From: Rahnella sp. AA
GTDB taxonomy: Bacteria; Pseudomonadota; Gammaproteobacteria; Enterobacterales; Enterobacteriaceae
Assembly (NCBI RefSeq): GCF_002834385.1
Contig: NZ_PITQ01000015.1
Coordinates: forward strand, 1 to 64,000
Direction of reading: 5' to 3'
DNA length: 64,000 nucleotides
Part shown: piece after piece, positions 24,321 through 35,433 of the stretch
Layout of the letters: each line of letters starts with the position of its first letter
How positions within the stretch are numbered: the first letter of the stretch is position 1
The notes under the pieces: generated by a model
Seen by the model: only the letters and a program-made list of their open reading frames with translations
The model's database searches: none
What the model was told of the DNA's origin: nothing
Position numbers and translations under genes: made by a program

Positions 24321-24330
24321 CTTTTGCACC
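24321..24330 (-). repeat. Module seam GGTGCAAAAG (copy behind the main cdiI)
   Basis: Two bases after the TAG stop of the immunity gene that serves the main cdiA. The orphan module it once opened has been replaced by the IS remnant. Confidence 0.65.
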
Positions 24331-24332
24331 TA

Positions 24333-24578
24333 CTAGCTTTCAACTTCCAAGGTATGCCCTCCCCTGGAAAAATCGGCCTGAATATCAGCAACGATCATAT
24401 CGACATCATCGACAGTCATAATCTGATTTTGATTTGGAGCATTCCAAAACTTTAAAGACCCCCTGTACAACACGAAACCCATTTTATCGCTACCAAGAAA
24501 AAACATCTCACCCTGAGCGGTCGCCGTTCTATCTCCAATTTTCACTTGGATATGACCCCGAGAGACTTCAAGAATCAT
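24333..24578 (-). CDS. cdiI: CDI immunity protein of the main CdiA
   Basis: 81 residues: [40 protein letters not shown], then [14 protein letters not shown] small, acidic, beta-rich cytosolic protein. Its ATG overlaps the cdiA stop codon (ATGA, 24575-24578), the usual arrangement that keeps immunity in step with toxin. It should neutralise the toxin domain of this CdiA only. Assignment rests on position; the family is not recognised. Confidence 0.8.
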   Translation of the reverse strand: MILEVSRGHIQVKIGDRTATAQGEMFFLGSDKMGFVLYRGSLKFWNAPNQNQIMTVDDVDMIVADIQADFSRGGHTLEVES

Positions 24579-27500
24579 TGATCCCCCCTAACATAAATAA
24601 TTTTTTCACCCATTGTTACAGGATCAATAGTAATAATTTTATCTACGTTAGGGTTTTTAATCAATGCAGGCAACTCCGCCGTTTCCCAAACATTTCCAGG
24701 TCGTAAACTCTGCCCGATTACTGCACGCACCGTTCCAGAAACCCCACTTGCGTACTCTGCAGAAATATCTTGCCATGCCTTCACAACAGCCGGATTTGTA
24801 GCGTCCCATGCAGGCATTTGTATGCCGCGTTGAGCCATCAATGCTTCGAGGGTAGTCCCTCCTTGTTGCGCCGCAATCTGCTGAGCTATATCTGCGCCAC
24901 CAACTCCATCAGTTCGGCCGGACCAAAAAAACGCCTCACTCGGTTTAGTCGATACATCTTTTGCACCAACCCCAACCCCAACCCCAACCACAGGCCCTAA
25001 CCCTGAACTTACTACTTTATGTGTCAGTTCAGGATTTTCAGTGTCAGGAAGCGCACCAAGTATCTCATTCTCCTCTTTCCTTATCTCTTCTGCATCCTTC
25101 TCGAATTCGCTAAGGTTAGCCTCCGCATTATTCTCCACCGCCGTTTTCCCGGCCACCGCCCCTGTCCCTGCAGCCACTGCCGAATTCCCGGCCACGCCAC
25201 CCGCCAGCCCGGCGGCCAGCGTACTCAGCGCACTCACGTTGGCTTTTTGGTCGTTCGTCAGCTCGGCAGGGTCTTTTCCTGGGTACAACTCCTGTGTAAT
25301 AAGATAGGCGGCCAGTTCCCCTGTCGCAGCACCTGCTGCGCCACCGGTGACAGAACTGCCCTGCAGATAGGCAACTACCGCACCAGCAAGCGCATGACCG
25401 GTAATATTTTCAACGTCGTTAACATTGCCTTTGCTATCCGTGGTAGCCGCCTTCACTGCCAGCGACAGATAAGGTGCCAGCCCGCCCGCCAGCGCCTGGC
25501 TCATATCGCCACCGGAGAGACCGGCCAGCGCACCGGAGATAGCCGTGCCCGCCGTCCAGAACGGGCTGCCGATACCGTATTTTTGCTCTGCAGCGATATA
25601 TTCCGGCGAGTTCTCCAGCATCGTCTGCCTGTCTTCTTTCGAGGCATTGATGTACGCATCGGTCCCCGACAACCGGGCAAGCGCATCACTTTTGGCATTG
25701 ACCTGCGCCTGCAGCACCATGTTCTGCATCGTCTGCGCGCCAATCTCGCTGATGGCCTGAGCGACTGCCTGATTTTCTTCTATTTTTTGTTTGTCAAAAA
25801 TCTTGTCGATATGCCCGTTGGCATCGTCCGTATCCCGGCTCAGCGTACCCACATCCTGCGTTTGCTGGCCGGTATCACGCACCGTAATACTGCCGTCGGC
25901 CACCGCAGAGCGGGTCGTGCCCGATGCACTGCCGCTGGCGTTGGTCATCACCGGCAGCACACCACCGACATTCTTCCCCTTGGCGTTATCATTCGAGAAA
26001 CCGGCGCTGACGCCGACGCTGCTGGCGCTGTAGTTCGCCTTATTCTGGATATCGCCCCATCCCAGCGTGCCGGTATTCAGGCTGTTATTCGCCGCATCTG
26101 CGGTCGAGGCAATCACCGCGCCGTTCAGCTGCGTATGGTCGCCGACATAAATGTCATAGCCCTGTTTACCGGCAAACAGCCCGCTCTGGTCACCCACGCT
26201 GGCGTATTCACTTTGGGTTTTGGACTGGCTCATGCTCAGGGAGGCAGAACCGGTCATTGAGCCGAAGGTGAAGCTGAACCCGCCGCTGACGCTTTGCTGT
26301 TTGCTCTGGTAATTGTCCGTATCCTGCAGGCTGGTAAGCGTTAAATCACGCCCGGCGTCGGCGGTGATTTTATCGCCCAATGCCTGCGCACCGGATAATA
26401 CAGTGTCGCGCCCGCTGCTTAACGTCAGGTTGTCGTGAGCATTCACGCGGGTGTTCACATACTCAGTGGTGTCGCCATCCGATGCCCCTTTCGACGCGTA
26501 GCCACTGCCCTGTATGCCCAAACCCGTCTCTTTGCCCAGCGAGATATGTGCGCCAACGCTCCAGCCGCTGGCGCTGTCACTGCTGGTCTGTTTGCTGTTG
26601 TTGCTCGCCGCCTCCAGCACCAGGTCATTCTGCGCGGCCAGGGTGATATTGTTCCCTGTCACGCCACTGCCGGTGATATGGATATCGCCGCTCTGGCCGT
26701 TACTTCCGGTCGATACAATCGCCACATTCTGACCACCGGTGATGGTACTGCCGGTGACCTGATTCTGCTCCAGTTCGGAAGTGGATTTGCTCTTGCTGGC
26801 ACCGATATTGACCTGCAGCTTAATAAAGTTGCCGCTCACGTTTCCGTTCATGAGCTGAGCAGCCTGCGTCGGTGCGCCATTCATCGATGCCATCCAGCCC
26901 TGCTCGGCGGCCTGCACGCCGTACAATGCCTGCATCCGGCTGTCACTGGTCTGCGAGGCCTGTTTGGCAAGGCTGGTCAGCGACAGCAGCGCATCCGTCA
27001 CCGGGCTCGACAATGACACCGTCACGCCGCTTTGCTTTTGTTCGTAGATTTGTTTGCGGGTCAGCATGTCGTTGCCGGGGTCGATGGTGACCGAACCGCC
27101 GACGATGTTGACGTCGTTTTTGGCAATCACGTCCGAGCCGCCGATGTGCGCCTGCTCACCGGCAATCAGGTTGACGTTGCCGCCGGTGCTGCCAACCGCG
27201 CTGCTGCTCTGGCTTTGCGTCGTGCCGTCCTGGTTGATTTGCTGACGCGATGATTTGCTGCCGACAGTGACACCCAGCCCGCCGCCGCTGAACATGCCGC
27301 TGGTTTTGGTCTCGCTCAGGCGGTAGCTGGACTGCTCCTCCGTCGCGGCGGTGACGTTGAGGTCTTTACCCGCTTTCAGCGTCACATCCCCGTCCCCGAC
27401 CACCGACGAGCCTTTCACCGTCAGGTCCTGCCCGGCAACAACTGAGACTTTATCGCCGCTCAGCTGTGAGGCCTTTTCGGTGGTGGCGTAATCCTCTGCC

Positions 27501-30500
27501 ACGGTGTGCGTGGTCGTTTTAGAGAACAGGTGTTTTTTGGTTTTGGTCTTCTCGTCGTAGCTGTACTGGCTCTCCTGCGCGGTGGTGATGTTCACGTCAC
27601 GCCCGGCGTTCAGCGCCAGGTCGCCGGTGGCTTCAACCTGCGCGGCTTGTGTGGTGATATCCCGCCCGGCGGTGACCGTGGTGCTCCCGCCGCTGGAAAC
27701 CGCCGTCCCTTCCTGCCCGATATTTTCACGGATACTCACGCTTTTATTGCCGTGGGTCTCGCTGTAGGAGCCGGTCTGCTGCGCGTTCAGGTTGACGTCG
27801 CGACCGGCGCTGAGCGAGGCGTTAAGGTCGGCGGTCAGCTGCGCCGCCTGAGAGTTAAGGTCACGGCCCGCGCTGAGCGTCAGGTTGCCGCCGCTGCTCA
27901 CCACCGTGCGGGTGGCGTTGTTGTCGTCGGCTTTATTTTTACCACTTGTCTGATGGCTGCTTTTGTCCATCGCGTTGAGGTTGATGTCGTTTACCGCCGC
28001 CAGCGTGGTGTCGCCTTTAGCTGTTACCGCACTGCCTGCCACCGTCAGGTTGTTACCGGCGCTGGCCGACAGACTACCGCCTGCGCTGACTTCACTGGCC
28101 TGGCTGCCGGTGGTCTGCGCGCTGCTGTTTGCCGTCGATTTACGGGTGCTCAGCGCGTTGCCGGTGATGTTGATATCGCCCAGCGCGACCAGTTGCAAAT
28201 CGCTCCCGGCCGTCAGTTTTGCACCGGTGTTGTTGATGCTGTTGCCCGCCGTCAGGGCAAGCCCGCCGGTGGCCGAAATGCCCGCCACATCCCCGGCCTG
28301 GGTATCACTGAAGGTCAGCTGCGCCGTTTTGCCTCTGCCGGTGGCCGGTGCCGCCGTCCACTGCTGCGCCTGCGTGACGTTATTGATGTCGCCGCTGACC
28401 GAAGCCAGTGCGACAGTTTGTCCGGCAATAGATGAGCCGATGTTATTGATATCCCCCAGCGCGCTCAGCTGCAGGCTGCCGCCGGAGGCAATCAGCCCGG
28501 CGCTGAGGTTATCCAACGTGCTGCTGCTTTTCGCCGCCAGCTGCGTTTGCGCCTGCAGCGTGCTGCCGGCGTTGACGATATGACCCGCGTCGAGGTTGAC
28601 GGTATTCCCGGAAATCACGCTGCCGGTGACGGCATTCGTGTCATTGGCCGCGAGGTAAAGTTTGGGCGCAAGCACGGTCTGCCCGTCGACGGTGGTTTTC
28701 TCCCACCAGACGATGCTTTTGGTCAGCGCCGCGACCTGCTCCGGCGTCAGGCTGACGCCTAACTGCAGCCCCAGCCCGGCCTGCTGCTCCGCCGCGTTGT
28801 CTATCAGGTACTGCATCTGCGCCAGGTCGGAGCCGGTGCCGCCGATATAGCGCTGGCCGGTCTGGCTCAGCACCGCGTTATCAACGTAGCGGGTATCAAA
28901 GGCCGCATCGCCGAGGAATTTGTAGTCGTAGTCCGGCGTCAGGTTCAGCCGGTTCATAAAGTAGGCCGAGCCGATGAACTGGCTTTCGTCGGTGTAGGCC
29001 GGTGCCGTTTCAACGCGCGGGTTAGATGGGGTTCCCGTCTGCACGGCAGGCGTCAGCGCGCCGGTGGTCGGGTGGGCAAGATAATCGTTGAGCGCGTTAA
29101 ACAGCGCCGGGTCGGTTTTGCCGATGCTGGCGAGCTGCGGATTGGTGGTGATGAGATACGGGCTGGCCGAGTTGGTGCTCGCCACAAACAGGCCGTTATT
29201 ACCGGTTGGAAGCGGATAATCGGTCAGCGCCGCACCCTGATTGCCGATTTGCTTCAGGGCATCGGTGAACGAATTGTTCCACTGCACTGAGCCGATGGTC
29301 AGGTTCTGACCGGCCGCCAGTGAAGCGCTCTTCGTTGCGCTAACCGCCTGCAGGCCAGACGTGCCGTTCAGCGACGGTGCGCTGATGGCATGGGATAAGC
29401 CACCCGCATTCGCCGTGGTGGTGGTGTTGCTGATGTTATTGCTGAAGCGGGCGTTAACCGCCCCGCCCGCCTGAATGACGGCGCGGAGACCTTCACCGGT
29501 GCTGACGGTTTCGTATTGAGGTGCACCGGTGAGGTTGTAGATCACGGTTGAATTCAGGCTGTTGACGAAATCATAAGTACTGCTGTAGCCCGTTTTTCGG
29601 TATTGCGCGATAAACCCCGACTGCGCCGGGGCTTTCCCCAGTTGATCCGTATATTGATAAACGAGGTAGGTATTTTCCTGGCTGTTTTGATACGACTGGT
29701 TATTGAGGGAGGCACCGGAAAGGGCAATGTTATTGCCGGCCAGCATCGTGCTGGCCATATTATCCAGTGACCCGGCAGAGACGGTTAGATCATGATTAGC
29801 CGCAATACGCCCCGCACCGCCATTGGCAACCGCTGTCAGCGTTGATGTGCCCTGCAGATAGCGTTGAGTGGCACCTGCCGCAGTGGGATCCAGATAATAA
29901 GTACTGATACTTTCAGTTTCACCATTGTTGCCATTGCCAGGTATGATCCGATTGATTGTCTTGGTATAAATGCCCAGATCTTCATCGCTCAAGTCCCCAA
30001 GTTTCACCTTGATGGAACTGGCGCCTGAGGAGGCCGCATTGCTGGCGGCTGCCTGATACGAACTCGACGTACTCAGCCCGTCACGCTGATTCAGCAGGTG
30101 CCCGGTATTGATGGTGATATCGCCGTTGGTGGTTTCGATATCCCCCGAGGTATTGACCACTTCACTGTTGGCATTACCCGCTGCATCACGCTGCAGCCAC
30201 AGGCTGTTGCCCGCCAGAATATCGCCGTAGTTGTTATGGATGCTGTCGGCCAGCAGCTGCATGTTGTTACCGGCATACAGCAGCGCGCTGTTCGCCAACT
30301 GACCCGCGGCGGACATCACCACGTTGCCTGCGCCACCGACAAACCCGCTGTTGTTGAGCACGCCCCGGCTGGCGAGACGGATATCCCCGCCGGACTGCAC
30401 GCTGCCGCTGCCGTTAAGGGTGATGTTGTTCGCATCCACGCCCACCGTACCGCTGCCGCCGCGCAGCTGGCCGCTGTTGGCAAAGTTACCCGTGGCGCTG

Positions 30501-33500
30501 AGCTGAATGCCGTTACCCTGCAGTGTCCCGAGGATGTTCAGGTCGCCCTGCGTGCTGAGGTTCAGGTTCTGCCCTGCCGCCAGTGTGCCGGTCTGGGTGA
30601 AACCGGAGCCGAGCTGCAGCGTCATATCACCCAGAGCCAGCAGGCTGCCGGCCTGATTAAGCGACGGCGTCACCAGCGTCAGGTTACCGGCGCTGTAAAG
30701 TTTACCGCCCGCCTGATTGTCAGCGTTCTGCAGGTTAAGCCCCAGCGTCTGGCTGCCCAAAACGGTGCCGGTGTTGTGCAGGGCGTTCCCGGTCAGTTGC
30801 AAACGGTCACCCTGAAGTTGCCCCTGATTGGTCACCTGCGACACGTTCACCGCGCTGTCACCCAGCCCGGTCAGGGTGCCGCCGTTGGTCAGCGTTCCGC
30901 CGGTCATCGTCAGCCCCTGCGCCTGCAAAACACCCGTATTCGTCAGCGTCGGAGCGGAGACCGTTAACTGACCGCCGGTCAGCAGCGTGCCCTGATTATT
31001 GAGATTGTCCGTCAGGGTCAGGTGGCTGACGCCGTCGCCCTGCAGCTGCCCCTGGTTGAGCAGCGTCTGCGCACCCAAATCTAATGTCCCCTGGCTGCGC
31101 AGCGTGCCGCCGCTCAGGTTGGTGATGCCGTTTTGTACCCTGGCCTGCAGGCTCTGCTGGCCCTGCAGCTGTCCGCCGTTGGTCAGGCTGTCCGCGGTCA
31201 GCACCAGATTATCCGCCTGCAGGTTGCCGCCGTTGACGATACTCGCCGCGTTAAGCGTGCTGGTGCCGCCGCTCAGCAAGGCGCCGCCCTGCTGCACCTG
31301 CAGATGGCCGCTGAGGGTGGCCGCCAGTGCGCTGACCCCGCTGGCCGTACCGCCGCCGGTGAGCGTGCCGCCGGTCAGGGTGAGATTATCCGCCGACCAG
31401 TTCCCCTGATTGCTGAGGCTGGCGGCCTGCAAGACGGCGAGTCCGGTTGAAACAATTTTGCCCTGCGCCTGCGTGTTGAGCGCGCCGGTCAGGGTCAGGT
31501 TCGCCTGCGCAGTGGTCCGGATGGCACCATTGAGATCCAACTGACTGGCGTGTAAATCCGCGCTCCCGGCCTGCCAGCTGCCGTTGTTGGTGACGTGCCC
31601 GGCGGTGACGGTGAGCGCCCCCTGGGTGAGCATCTGCCCGCCGGTGGCGTTGGTTAAGTCCTGCTGCAGCTGCGCCGTCAGGCCTTTCAGCCCAATCAGG
31701 TTGCCGCTGTTGTCCGCGCTGTTGGCGGTCAGGGCCAGCGTGTCACCCTGAATCTGCCCCGTGTTGCTGACGTGGTCAGCGGTGACTGTTGCGGTGTTAT
31801 CACTGAGCAACTGGCCGCTGTTTTCCAGCGTCGCGGCGTTCACCTTGGCATCGCCGGAGGAAAGCAGGCTGCCGGTGTTACTGAGGTCACTCTGAACCTG
31901 AGCGTTCAGACCGGCAGTCCCCAGTGCGGTACCGGTGTTGGTCAGGGTGTTGCCGGTAAGCGTAAGCTGCCCGCCCTGTAACCGCCCCTGATTTTGGGTA
32001 TCGTCGGCCTGCACGCCAAGCGTGCCGCCGGAAATCACCTGCCCCTGCGCGCCGTTATTCAGCGTGCCCGCCGTCAGCGTGGTATCCCCGCTGCCCTGCA
32101 GCAGACCGTTATTGCTGATGCCCGTGGCATTCACGCCAACGGTTTTCGCCAGAAGCTGGCCGTTATTGATTAACGTGGGGGCATCCACGGTCAGGCCGTT
32201 GCCCGCCGAGATCACCCCCGCGCCCTGATTGGTCAGGCTGGTTTGGGCATGAATACCCAGATCGCCCGCAGAAATGCTGCCCTGATTGTCCAGCGTATTG
32301 CCTTCCAGGTTCATCAGGTTCTGCGCCGCCAGGCTGCCCTGCTGATGCAGGGTTCCGGCAGTAAGATGCAGGCCGTCGTCCGCCGTGATCGCCCCGCTGT
32401 TTGTGAACGTCGTCGCGCTGACATCGACATTATCAGCGCCGAGCGTCGCGTTATTGGTCAGGGTGCCCGCACTGATCGTCAGCGCCCCCGGCGTCACCAG
32501 TTTACCGCCCAACTCAGCGCCTTCAGACGCACTGATCCCCAGCGCGTTTTTGCCCTGTGTTTGCGAGCCGTTGCCCGTGGTCAGTTGTTGCGTGTTCAGC
32601 GCCATGCTGCCATCGGCAGACAGGAAACCGTTCAGGCTGGCGTTGCCTGCACTGAGGTTCACATCCCCCTGACTGGTTTGCACCGAACCCGCATGGCTGG
32701 TCAGTGTATCCGCCGTGAGATCTGCGCCCTGCGTGCCGGTGAGCGTGCCGCCCAAATCCGCCTGTGCCGTTTTCAGCGTCAGTTTGCCGTCGGCCAGTAA
32801 TGTACTGGAATCGCCGTTCGTCACGCCGTCACGGACATTCAGCGTCAGGTCGCCGTTGGTGCCGGTCAGCCCCTGATTATTGAGCTGGTTCAGGGTGAAG
32901 GTCTGGTCACCGCCGGACTGCGCCGTGCCGGTGTTGGTGAAGGTGCCACCGTTAAGCTGCTGCGTACCCAGCGACTGCAACAGGCCGCTGTTACCGAGCG
33001 TGCCAAAGCTGAACTGCCCGTTGCGGTTGGCCGCCAGCGTACCGGCGTTACTGAAATCACCGGCGGTGAAGTTCAGGTCACGGCCAGCAATCAGGCTGCC
33101 CGACCACTGGCCGCCCTGTGCAATATCCGAGATGATGTCGTTCTGCGCCGAGGTTTTGCCACCCTGCGCAGCATTGAGCCGGTCAGCGGTGACTGAGAGA
33201 TTGCCGCCCGCACGGGTTGTGCCGTCGAGCTGTTGCTGCTGTGCGGATAACTGCATATCGCCGGCGGAGGCGAGAGAACCACTGCTGGTCACCTGCAATG
33301 CGCCGCCGCCTGCCGCCAGCGTGTTGCCGTCCAGCACACCGGCGATCGTGGAAGCGTGGCCTGCCGTCAGGGATAAATCTTTGTCGCTGTGGATACTGCC
33401 TGATGCGCCGACGGAGAGGTCTGTCGCGTTCAGGTCAGCGTTGCCGGTGGTGGAAATCTGGCCGTTAAGCACCTGCTGCCCGGCGGTGAGCTGAATATCC

Positions 33501-34870
33501 CCGAGGCTGGTGATGAGCGAGTGTTGCCCGGCGTTCAGGGACGTGCTGTTAAGCGTCAGGCCGTTTTTGCCGGTCAGCGTGCCGTCGGCAATCATCTGCC
33601 CGCCGCCGAGGCTCAGCCGGTCACCGGCAAACAGTGAGCCTTGTTCGCCCACCGTCATCTGGCCTGCGACCTGCACACCCAGCCCCTGCTGCGAGCCAAT
33701 CAGCCCCTGATTATTCAGGGCAGTGGCGGTGATATGTTGTGCCCCGCCGGACTGCAGTGTGCCGCTGTTGTTCAGCGCCGTGGCCTTCAGCGTCTGCGCG
33801 CCCTGCGCCTGTATCAGGCCGCCGTTGGTCAGCGTCTGTGCCTGAAGCTGCACGCCGCCGCCCGCCGCAAGCTGGCCGTTATTGGTGAGGTCACCCGCCG
33901 ACGTCAGCGTCGTATCGCCGCCTGACTGCTGGGTGCCGTTAAGGGCGATGGCCTGCGCATTCGCCGTCAGTTTGCCGGTGGCGGTGGCGTTGCTCAGCGT
34001 CAGCTTACCGCTGGCGTCAATCTGCATGTCGCCGACCGACGCATTCAGGTTACCGAGGTTAACCCCGACCCCCTTGTCGCCGGAGACCAGATGAATACGG
34101 TTGGCGTACATGCCGCCCAGCGCGCCGGTGTCGATAGCCACCGACGGCACGCCTGCGCCGGATACCGGCGTGGCGTTGCCCTGCGCATCCACATGATTCG
34201 CGCCCAGGGTGACGTTTAAATCTCTGGCGTACAGCCCGGCGTTAATCTGCGCGGCGCGTGAAATCAGCGAGAAGGCGTCGCTCTGGCGGGCGTCCAGCCC
34301 CTGGCCTTCGACGGTAATGCTGCCCTGCGTTACCTCAAGGGACTGCAGCGAGCCGTCCGCGCCCAGCACCGGTTTGCCGGTGGTTAACGTGGCGTTCGGG
34401 GTATTGAGAAAGCCGCAGCCGTTACAGGTGATGCCGTACGGGTTGGCGACCATGACGTTCGCCGCTTTACCGGCGACTTCCATGTAGCCATTCAGCTGCG
34501 ACGGATTGGAGGACACCACCTCGTTAATGATGCCCTTCGCTTCCTGCCCTGCGGCAAGATTGGGGTTGTTTTGAATCAGACCGCCGAGCTGAGTCTGCGT
34601 GAGCTTGCCGGTGGCGTTGTTGAGGATGAGGCCCTGCTGGCCGACGTTGAAATCATTGTAGGTGTTATGCGAAATCCCGGCCTGATTCGGGGTGGCGATA
34701 TTGACCACCGGCACGCCGTTGGCGGCCTGGTCGGTACGGGTGTTGCCGCCTGCGACCGTCACGCCTGCCGCAAATGCGGGCACCACAGGCTGCCACACCA
34801 GCCAGCCCATCAGCCCGTACGCCAGCACCCTGCGCCATAAGGCAACAGGTTGTTCTTTCGCCGATTTCAT
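24575..34870 (-). CDS. cdiA: CdiA-type contact-dependent inhibition effector (TpsA filamentous haemagglutinin-like)
   Basis: 3431 residues. Extended signal peptide to about residue 35 ([25 protein letters not shown]), then a two-partner secretion domain with the NPNL (102-105) and NPYG (143-146) motifs. Over 2000 residues of filamentous haemagglutinin beta-helix repeats follow, then FHA-2 type repeats ([20 protein letters not shown]), a pre-toxin region and VENN at residues 3245-3248. The last 187 residues are the variable toxin (CdiA-CT) with [29 protein letters not shown] and ending [10 protein letters not shown]; the activity of this toxin type is not clear to me. The outer-membrane transporter gene cdiB is not adjacent. 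The immunity gene overlaps the stop. The frame is intact. Confidence 0.92.
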   Translation of the reverse strand: MKSAKEQPVALWRRVLAYGLMGWLVWQPVVPAFAAGVTVAGGNTRTDQAANGVPVVNIATPNQAGISHNTYNDFNVGQQGLILNNATGKLTQTQLGGLIQNNPNLAAGQEAKGIINEVVSSNPSQLNGYMEVAGKAANVMVANPYGITCNGCGFLNTPNATLTTGKPVLGADGSLQSLEVTQGSITVEGQGLDARQSDAFSLISRAAQINAGLYARDLNVTLGANHVDAQGNATPVSGAGVPSVAIDTGALGGMYANRIHLVSGDKGVGVNLGNLNASVGDMQIDASGKLTLSNATATGKLTANAQAIALNGTQQSGGDTTLTSAGDLTNNGQLAAGGGVQLQAQTLTNGGLIQAQGAQTLKATALNNSGTLQSGGAQHITATALNNQGLIGSQQGLGVQVAGQMTVGEQGSLFAGDRLSLGGGQMIADGTLTGKNGLTLNSTSLNAGQHSLITSLGDIQLTAGQQVLNGQISTTGNADLNATDLSVGASGSIHSDKDLSLTAGHASTIAGVLDGNTLAAGGGALQVTSSGSLASAGDMQLSAQQQQLDGTTRAGGNLSVTADRLNAAQGGKTSAQNDIISDIAQGGQWSGSLIAGRDLNFTAGDFSNAGTLAANRNGQFSFGTLGNSGLLQSLGTQQLNGGTFTNTGTAQSGGDQTFTLNQLNNQGLTGTNGDLTLNVRDGVTNGDSSTLLADGKLTLKTAQADLGGTLTGTQGADLTADTLTSHAGSVQTSQGDVNLSAGNASLNGFLSADGSMALNTQQLTTGNGSQTQGKNALGISASEGAELGGKLVTPGALTISAGTLTNNATLGADNVDVSATTFTNSGAITADDGLHLTAGTLHQQGSLAAQNLMNLEGNTLDNQGSISAGDLGIHAQTSLTNQGAGVISAGNGLTVDAPTLINNGQLLAKTVGVNATGISNNGLLQGSGDTTLTAGTLNNGAQGQVISGGTLGVQADDTQNQGRLQGGQLTLTGNTLTNTGTALGTAGLNAQVQSDLSNTGSLLSSGDAKVNAATLENSGQLLSDNTATVTADHVSNTGQIQGDTLALTANSADNSGNLIGLKGLTAQLQQDLTNATGGQMLTQGALTVTAGHVTNNGSWQAGSADLHASQLDLNGAIRTTAQANLTLTGALNTQAQGKIVSTGLAVLQAASLSNQGNWSADNLTLTGGTLTGGGTASGVSALAATLSGHLQVQQGGALLSGGTSTLNAASIVNGGNLQADNLVLTADSLTNGGQLQGQQSLQARVQNGITNLSGGTLRSQGTLDLGAQTLLNQGQLQGDGVSHLTLTDNLNNQGTLLTGGQLTVSAPTLTNTGVLQAQGLTMTGGTLTNGGTLTGLGDSAVNVSQVTNQGQLQGDRLQLTGNALHNTGTVLGSQTLGLNLQNADNQAGGKLYSAGNLTLVTPSLNQAGSLLALGDMTLQLGSGFTQTGTLAAGQNLNLSTQGDLNILGTLQGNGIQLSATGNFANSGQLRGGSGTVGVDANNITLNGSGSVQSGGDIRLASRGVLNNSGFVGGAGNVVMSAAGQLANSALLYAGNNMQLLADSIHNNYGDILAGNSLWLQRDAAGNANSEVVNTSGDIETTNGDITINTGHLLNQRDGLSTSSSYQAAASNAASSGASSIKVKLGDLSDEDLGIYTKTINRIIPGNGNNGETESISTYYLDPTAAGATQRYLQGTSTLTAVANGGAGRIAANHDLTVSAGSLDNMASTMLAGNNIALSGASLNNQSYQNSQENTYLVYQYTDQLGKAPAQSGFIAQYRKTGYSSTYDFVNSLNSTVIYNLTGAPQYETVSTGEGLRAVIQAGGAVNARFSNNISNTTTTANAGGLSHAISAPSLNGTSGLQAVSATKSASLAAGQNLTIGSVQWNNSFTDALKQIGNQGAALTDYPLPTGNNGLFVASTNSASPYLITTNPQLASIGKTDPALFNALNDYLAHPTTGALTPAVQTGTPSNPRVETAPAYTDESQFIGSAYFMNRLNLTPDYDYKFLGDAAFDTRYVDNAVLSQTGQRYIGGTGSDLAQMQYLIDNAAEQQAGLGLQLGVSLTPEQVAALTKSIVWWEKTTVDGQTVLAPKLYLAANDTNAVTGSVISGNTVNLDAGHIVNAGSTLQAQTQLAAKSSSTLDNLSAGLIASGGSLQLSALGDINNIGSSIAGQTVALASVSGDINNVTQAQQWTAAPATGRGKTAQLTFSDTQAGDVAGISATGGLALTAGNSINNTGAKLTAGSDLQLVALGDINITGNALSTRKSTANSSAQTTGSQASEVSAGGSLSASAGNNLTVAGSAVTAKGDTTLAAVNDINLNAMDKSSHQTSGKNKADDNNATRTVVSSGGNLTLSAGRDLNSQAAQLTADLNASLSAGRDVNLNAQQTGSYSETHGNKSVSIRENIGQEGTAVSSGGSTTVTAGRDITTQAAQVEATGDLALNAGRDVNITTAQESQYSYDEKTKTKKHLFSKTTTHTVAEDYATTEKASQLSGDKVSVVAGQDLTVKGSSVVGDGDVTLKAGKDLNVTAATEEQSSYRLSETKTSGMFSGGGLGVTVGSKSSRQQINQDGTTQSQSSSAVGSTGGNVNLIAGEQAHIGGSDVIAKNDVNIVGGSVTIDPGNDMLTRKQIYEQKQSGVTVSLSSPVTDALLSLTSLAKQASQTSDSRMQALYGVQAAEQGWMASMNGAPTQAAQLMNGNVSGNFIKLQVNIGASKSKSTSELEQNQVTGSTITGGQNVAIVSTGSNGQSGDIHITGSGVTGNNITLAAQNDLVLEAASNNSKQTSSDSASGWSVGAHISLGKETGLGIQGSGYASKGASDGDTTEYVNTRVNAHDNLTLSSGRDTVLSGAQALGDKITADAGRDLTLTSLQDTDNYQSKQQSVSGGFSFTFGSMTGSASLSMSQSKTQSEYASVGDQSGLFAGKQGYDIYVGDHTQLNGAVIASTADAANNSLNTGTLGWGDIQNKANYSASSVGVSAGFSNDNAKGKNVGGVLPVMTNASGSASGTTRSAVADGSITVRDTGQQTQDVGTLSRDTDDANGHIDKIFDKQKIEENQAVAQAISEIGAQTMQNMVLQAQVNAKSDALARLSGTDAYINASKEDRQTMLENSPEYIAAEQKYGIGSPFWTAGTAISGALAGLSGGDMSQALAGGLAPYLSLAVKAATTDSKGNVNDVENITGHALAGAVVAYLQGSSVTGGAAGAATGELAAYLITQELYPGKDPAELTNDQKANVSALSTLAAGLAGGVAGNSAVAAGTGAVAGKTAVENNAEANLSEFEKDAEEIRKEENEILGALPDTENPELTHKVVSSGLGPVVGVGVGVGAKDVSTKPSEAFFWSGRTDGVGGADIAQQIAAQQGGTTLEALMAQRGIQMPAWDATNPAVVKAWQDISAEYASGVSGTVRAVIGQSLRPGNVWETAELPALIKNPNVDKIITIDPVTMGEKIIYVRGDQ
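24958..24967 (-). repeat. Module seam GGTGCAAAAG inside the cdiA toxin region
   Basis: Encodes the GAK of [18 protein letters not shown], between VENN and the SGRT toxin core. The same ten bases open at least four orphan modules downstream. Confidence 0.6.
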
Positions 34871-35433
34871 CCCCGAATTCCTTCTCGCCAGTCAGAGTGA
34901 AAAACCAAGGTAAGCTGGCTGGAGAAAGGCACGGATGACTGTGTAACAGTACTTATGATTCACCTGTCCGCGGGCTTTCTCACGCCGTTTTGTTCCCCTT
35001 TCACTTCCGGCTGTAGCATCAGAAGAAGGGTTTAACATTCAGCACCTATCGACCGGAAAAGGATCCTTCTTTAACGATTAGCGGACTAAGAACATTTCAA
35101 GATATGTATAAAAAGGTATGGCACTAAACATTAAAAAATATTGTGAGTAAGGGTATTTGGAGAGGATTACGCCTGACGACATTCTGTCCGGGAAGGAAAT
35201 AAGGCAAACCGGGCTGGATGTAAGCGCTGCTGACGTGCTGATTTAGAAATACTTAGATACAAGCCGTTTAAAAAGCAAAGAAGGGTTACCCCTGAACCAT
35301 GTTCCGGAAGACAGATTGATACGCACTTACCAGGCAGGTCAGCAGGCCAGGAAGCTTAAGGATTTGTTCATGCGATGGGGAGGCGTTCTGAAAGCTTCCA
35401 CAGACATCGTTGTTTTAGGTATCCACTCAATCA
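34871..35433. other. 563-base intergenic region upstream of cdiA
   Basis: No gene supported. It should hold the cdiA promoter and a long 5' leader; GAAGGAATTCGGGG stands before the cdiA ATG. A cdiB gene would normally lie here or further upstream and is absent. On the other side it meets the end of the helicase gene. Confidence 0.5.

Noticed and set aside
25019..34094. Many long plus-strand open frames opposite cdiA (for example 25019-26260, 27506-28435, 30098-30967).
   Set aside because: They mirror the GC-rich repeated codons of cdiA, are rich in Arg/Pro/His/Ala without domains, and have no ribosome-binding sites.
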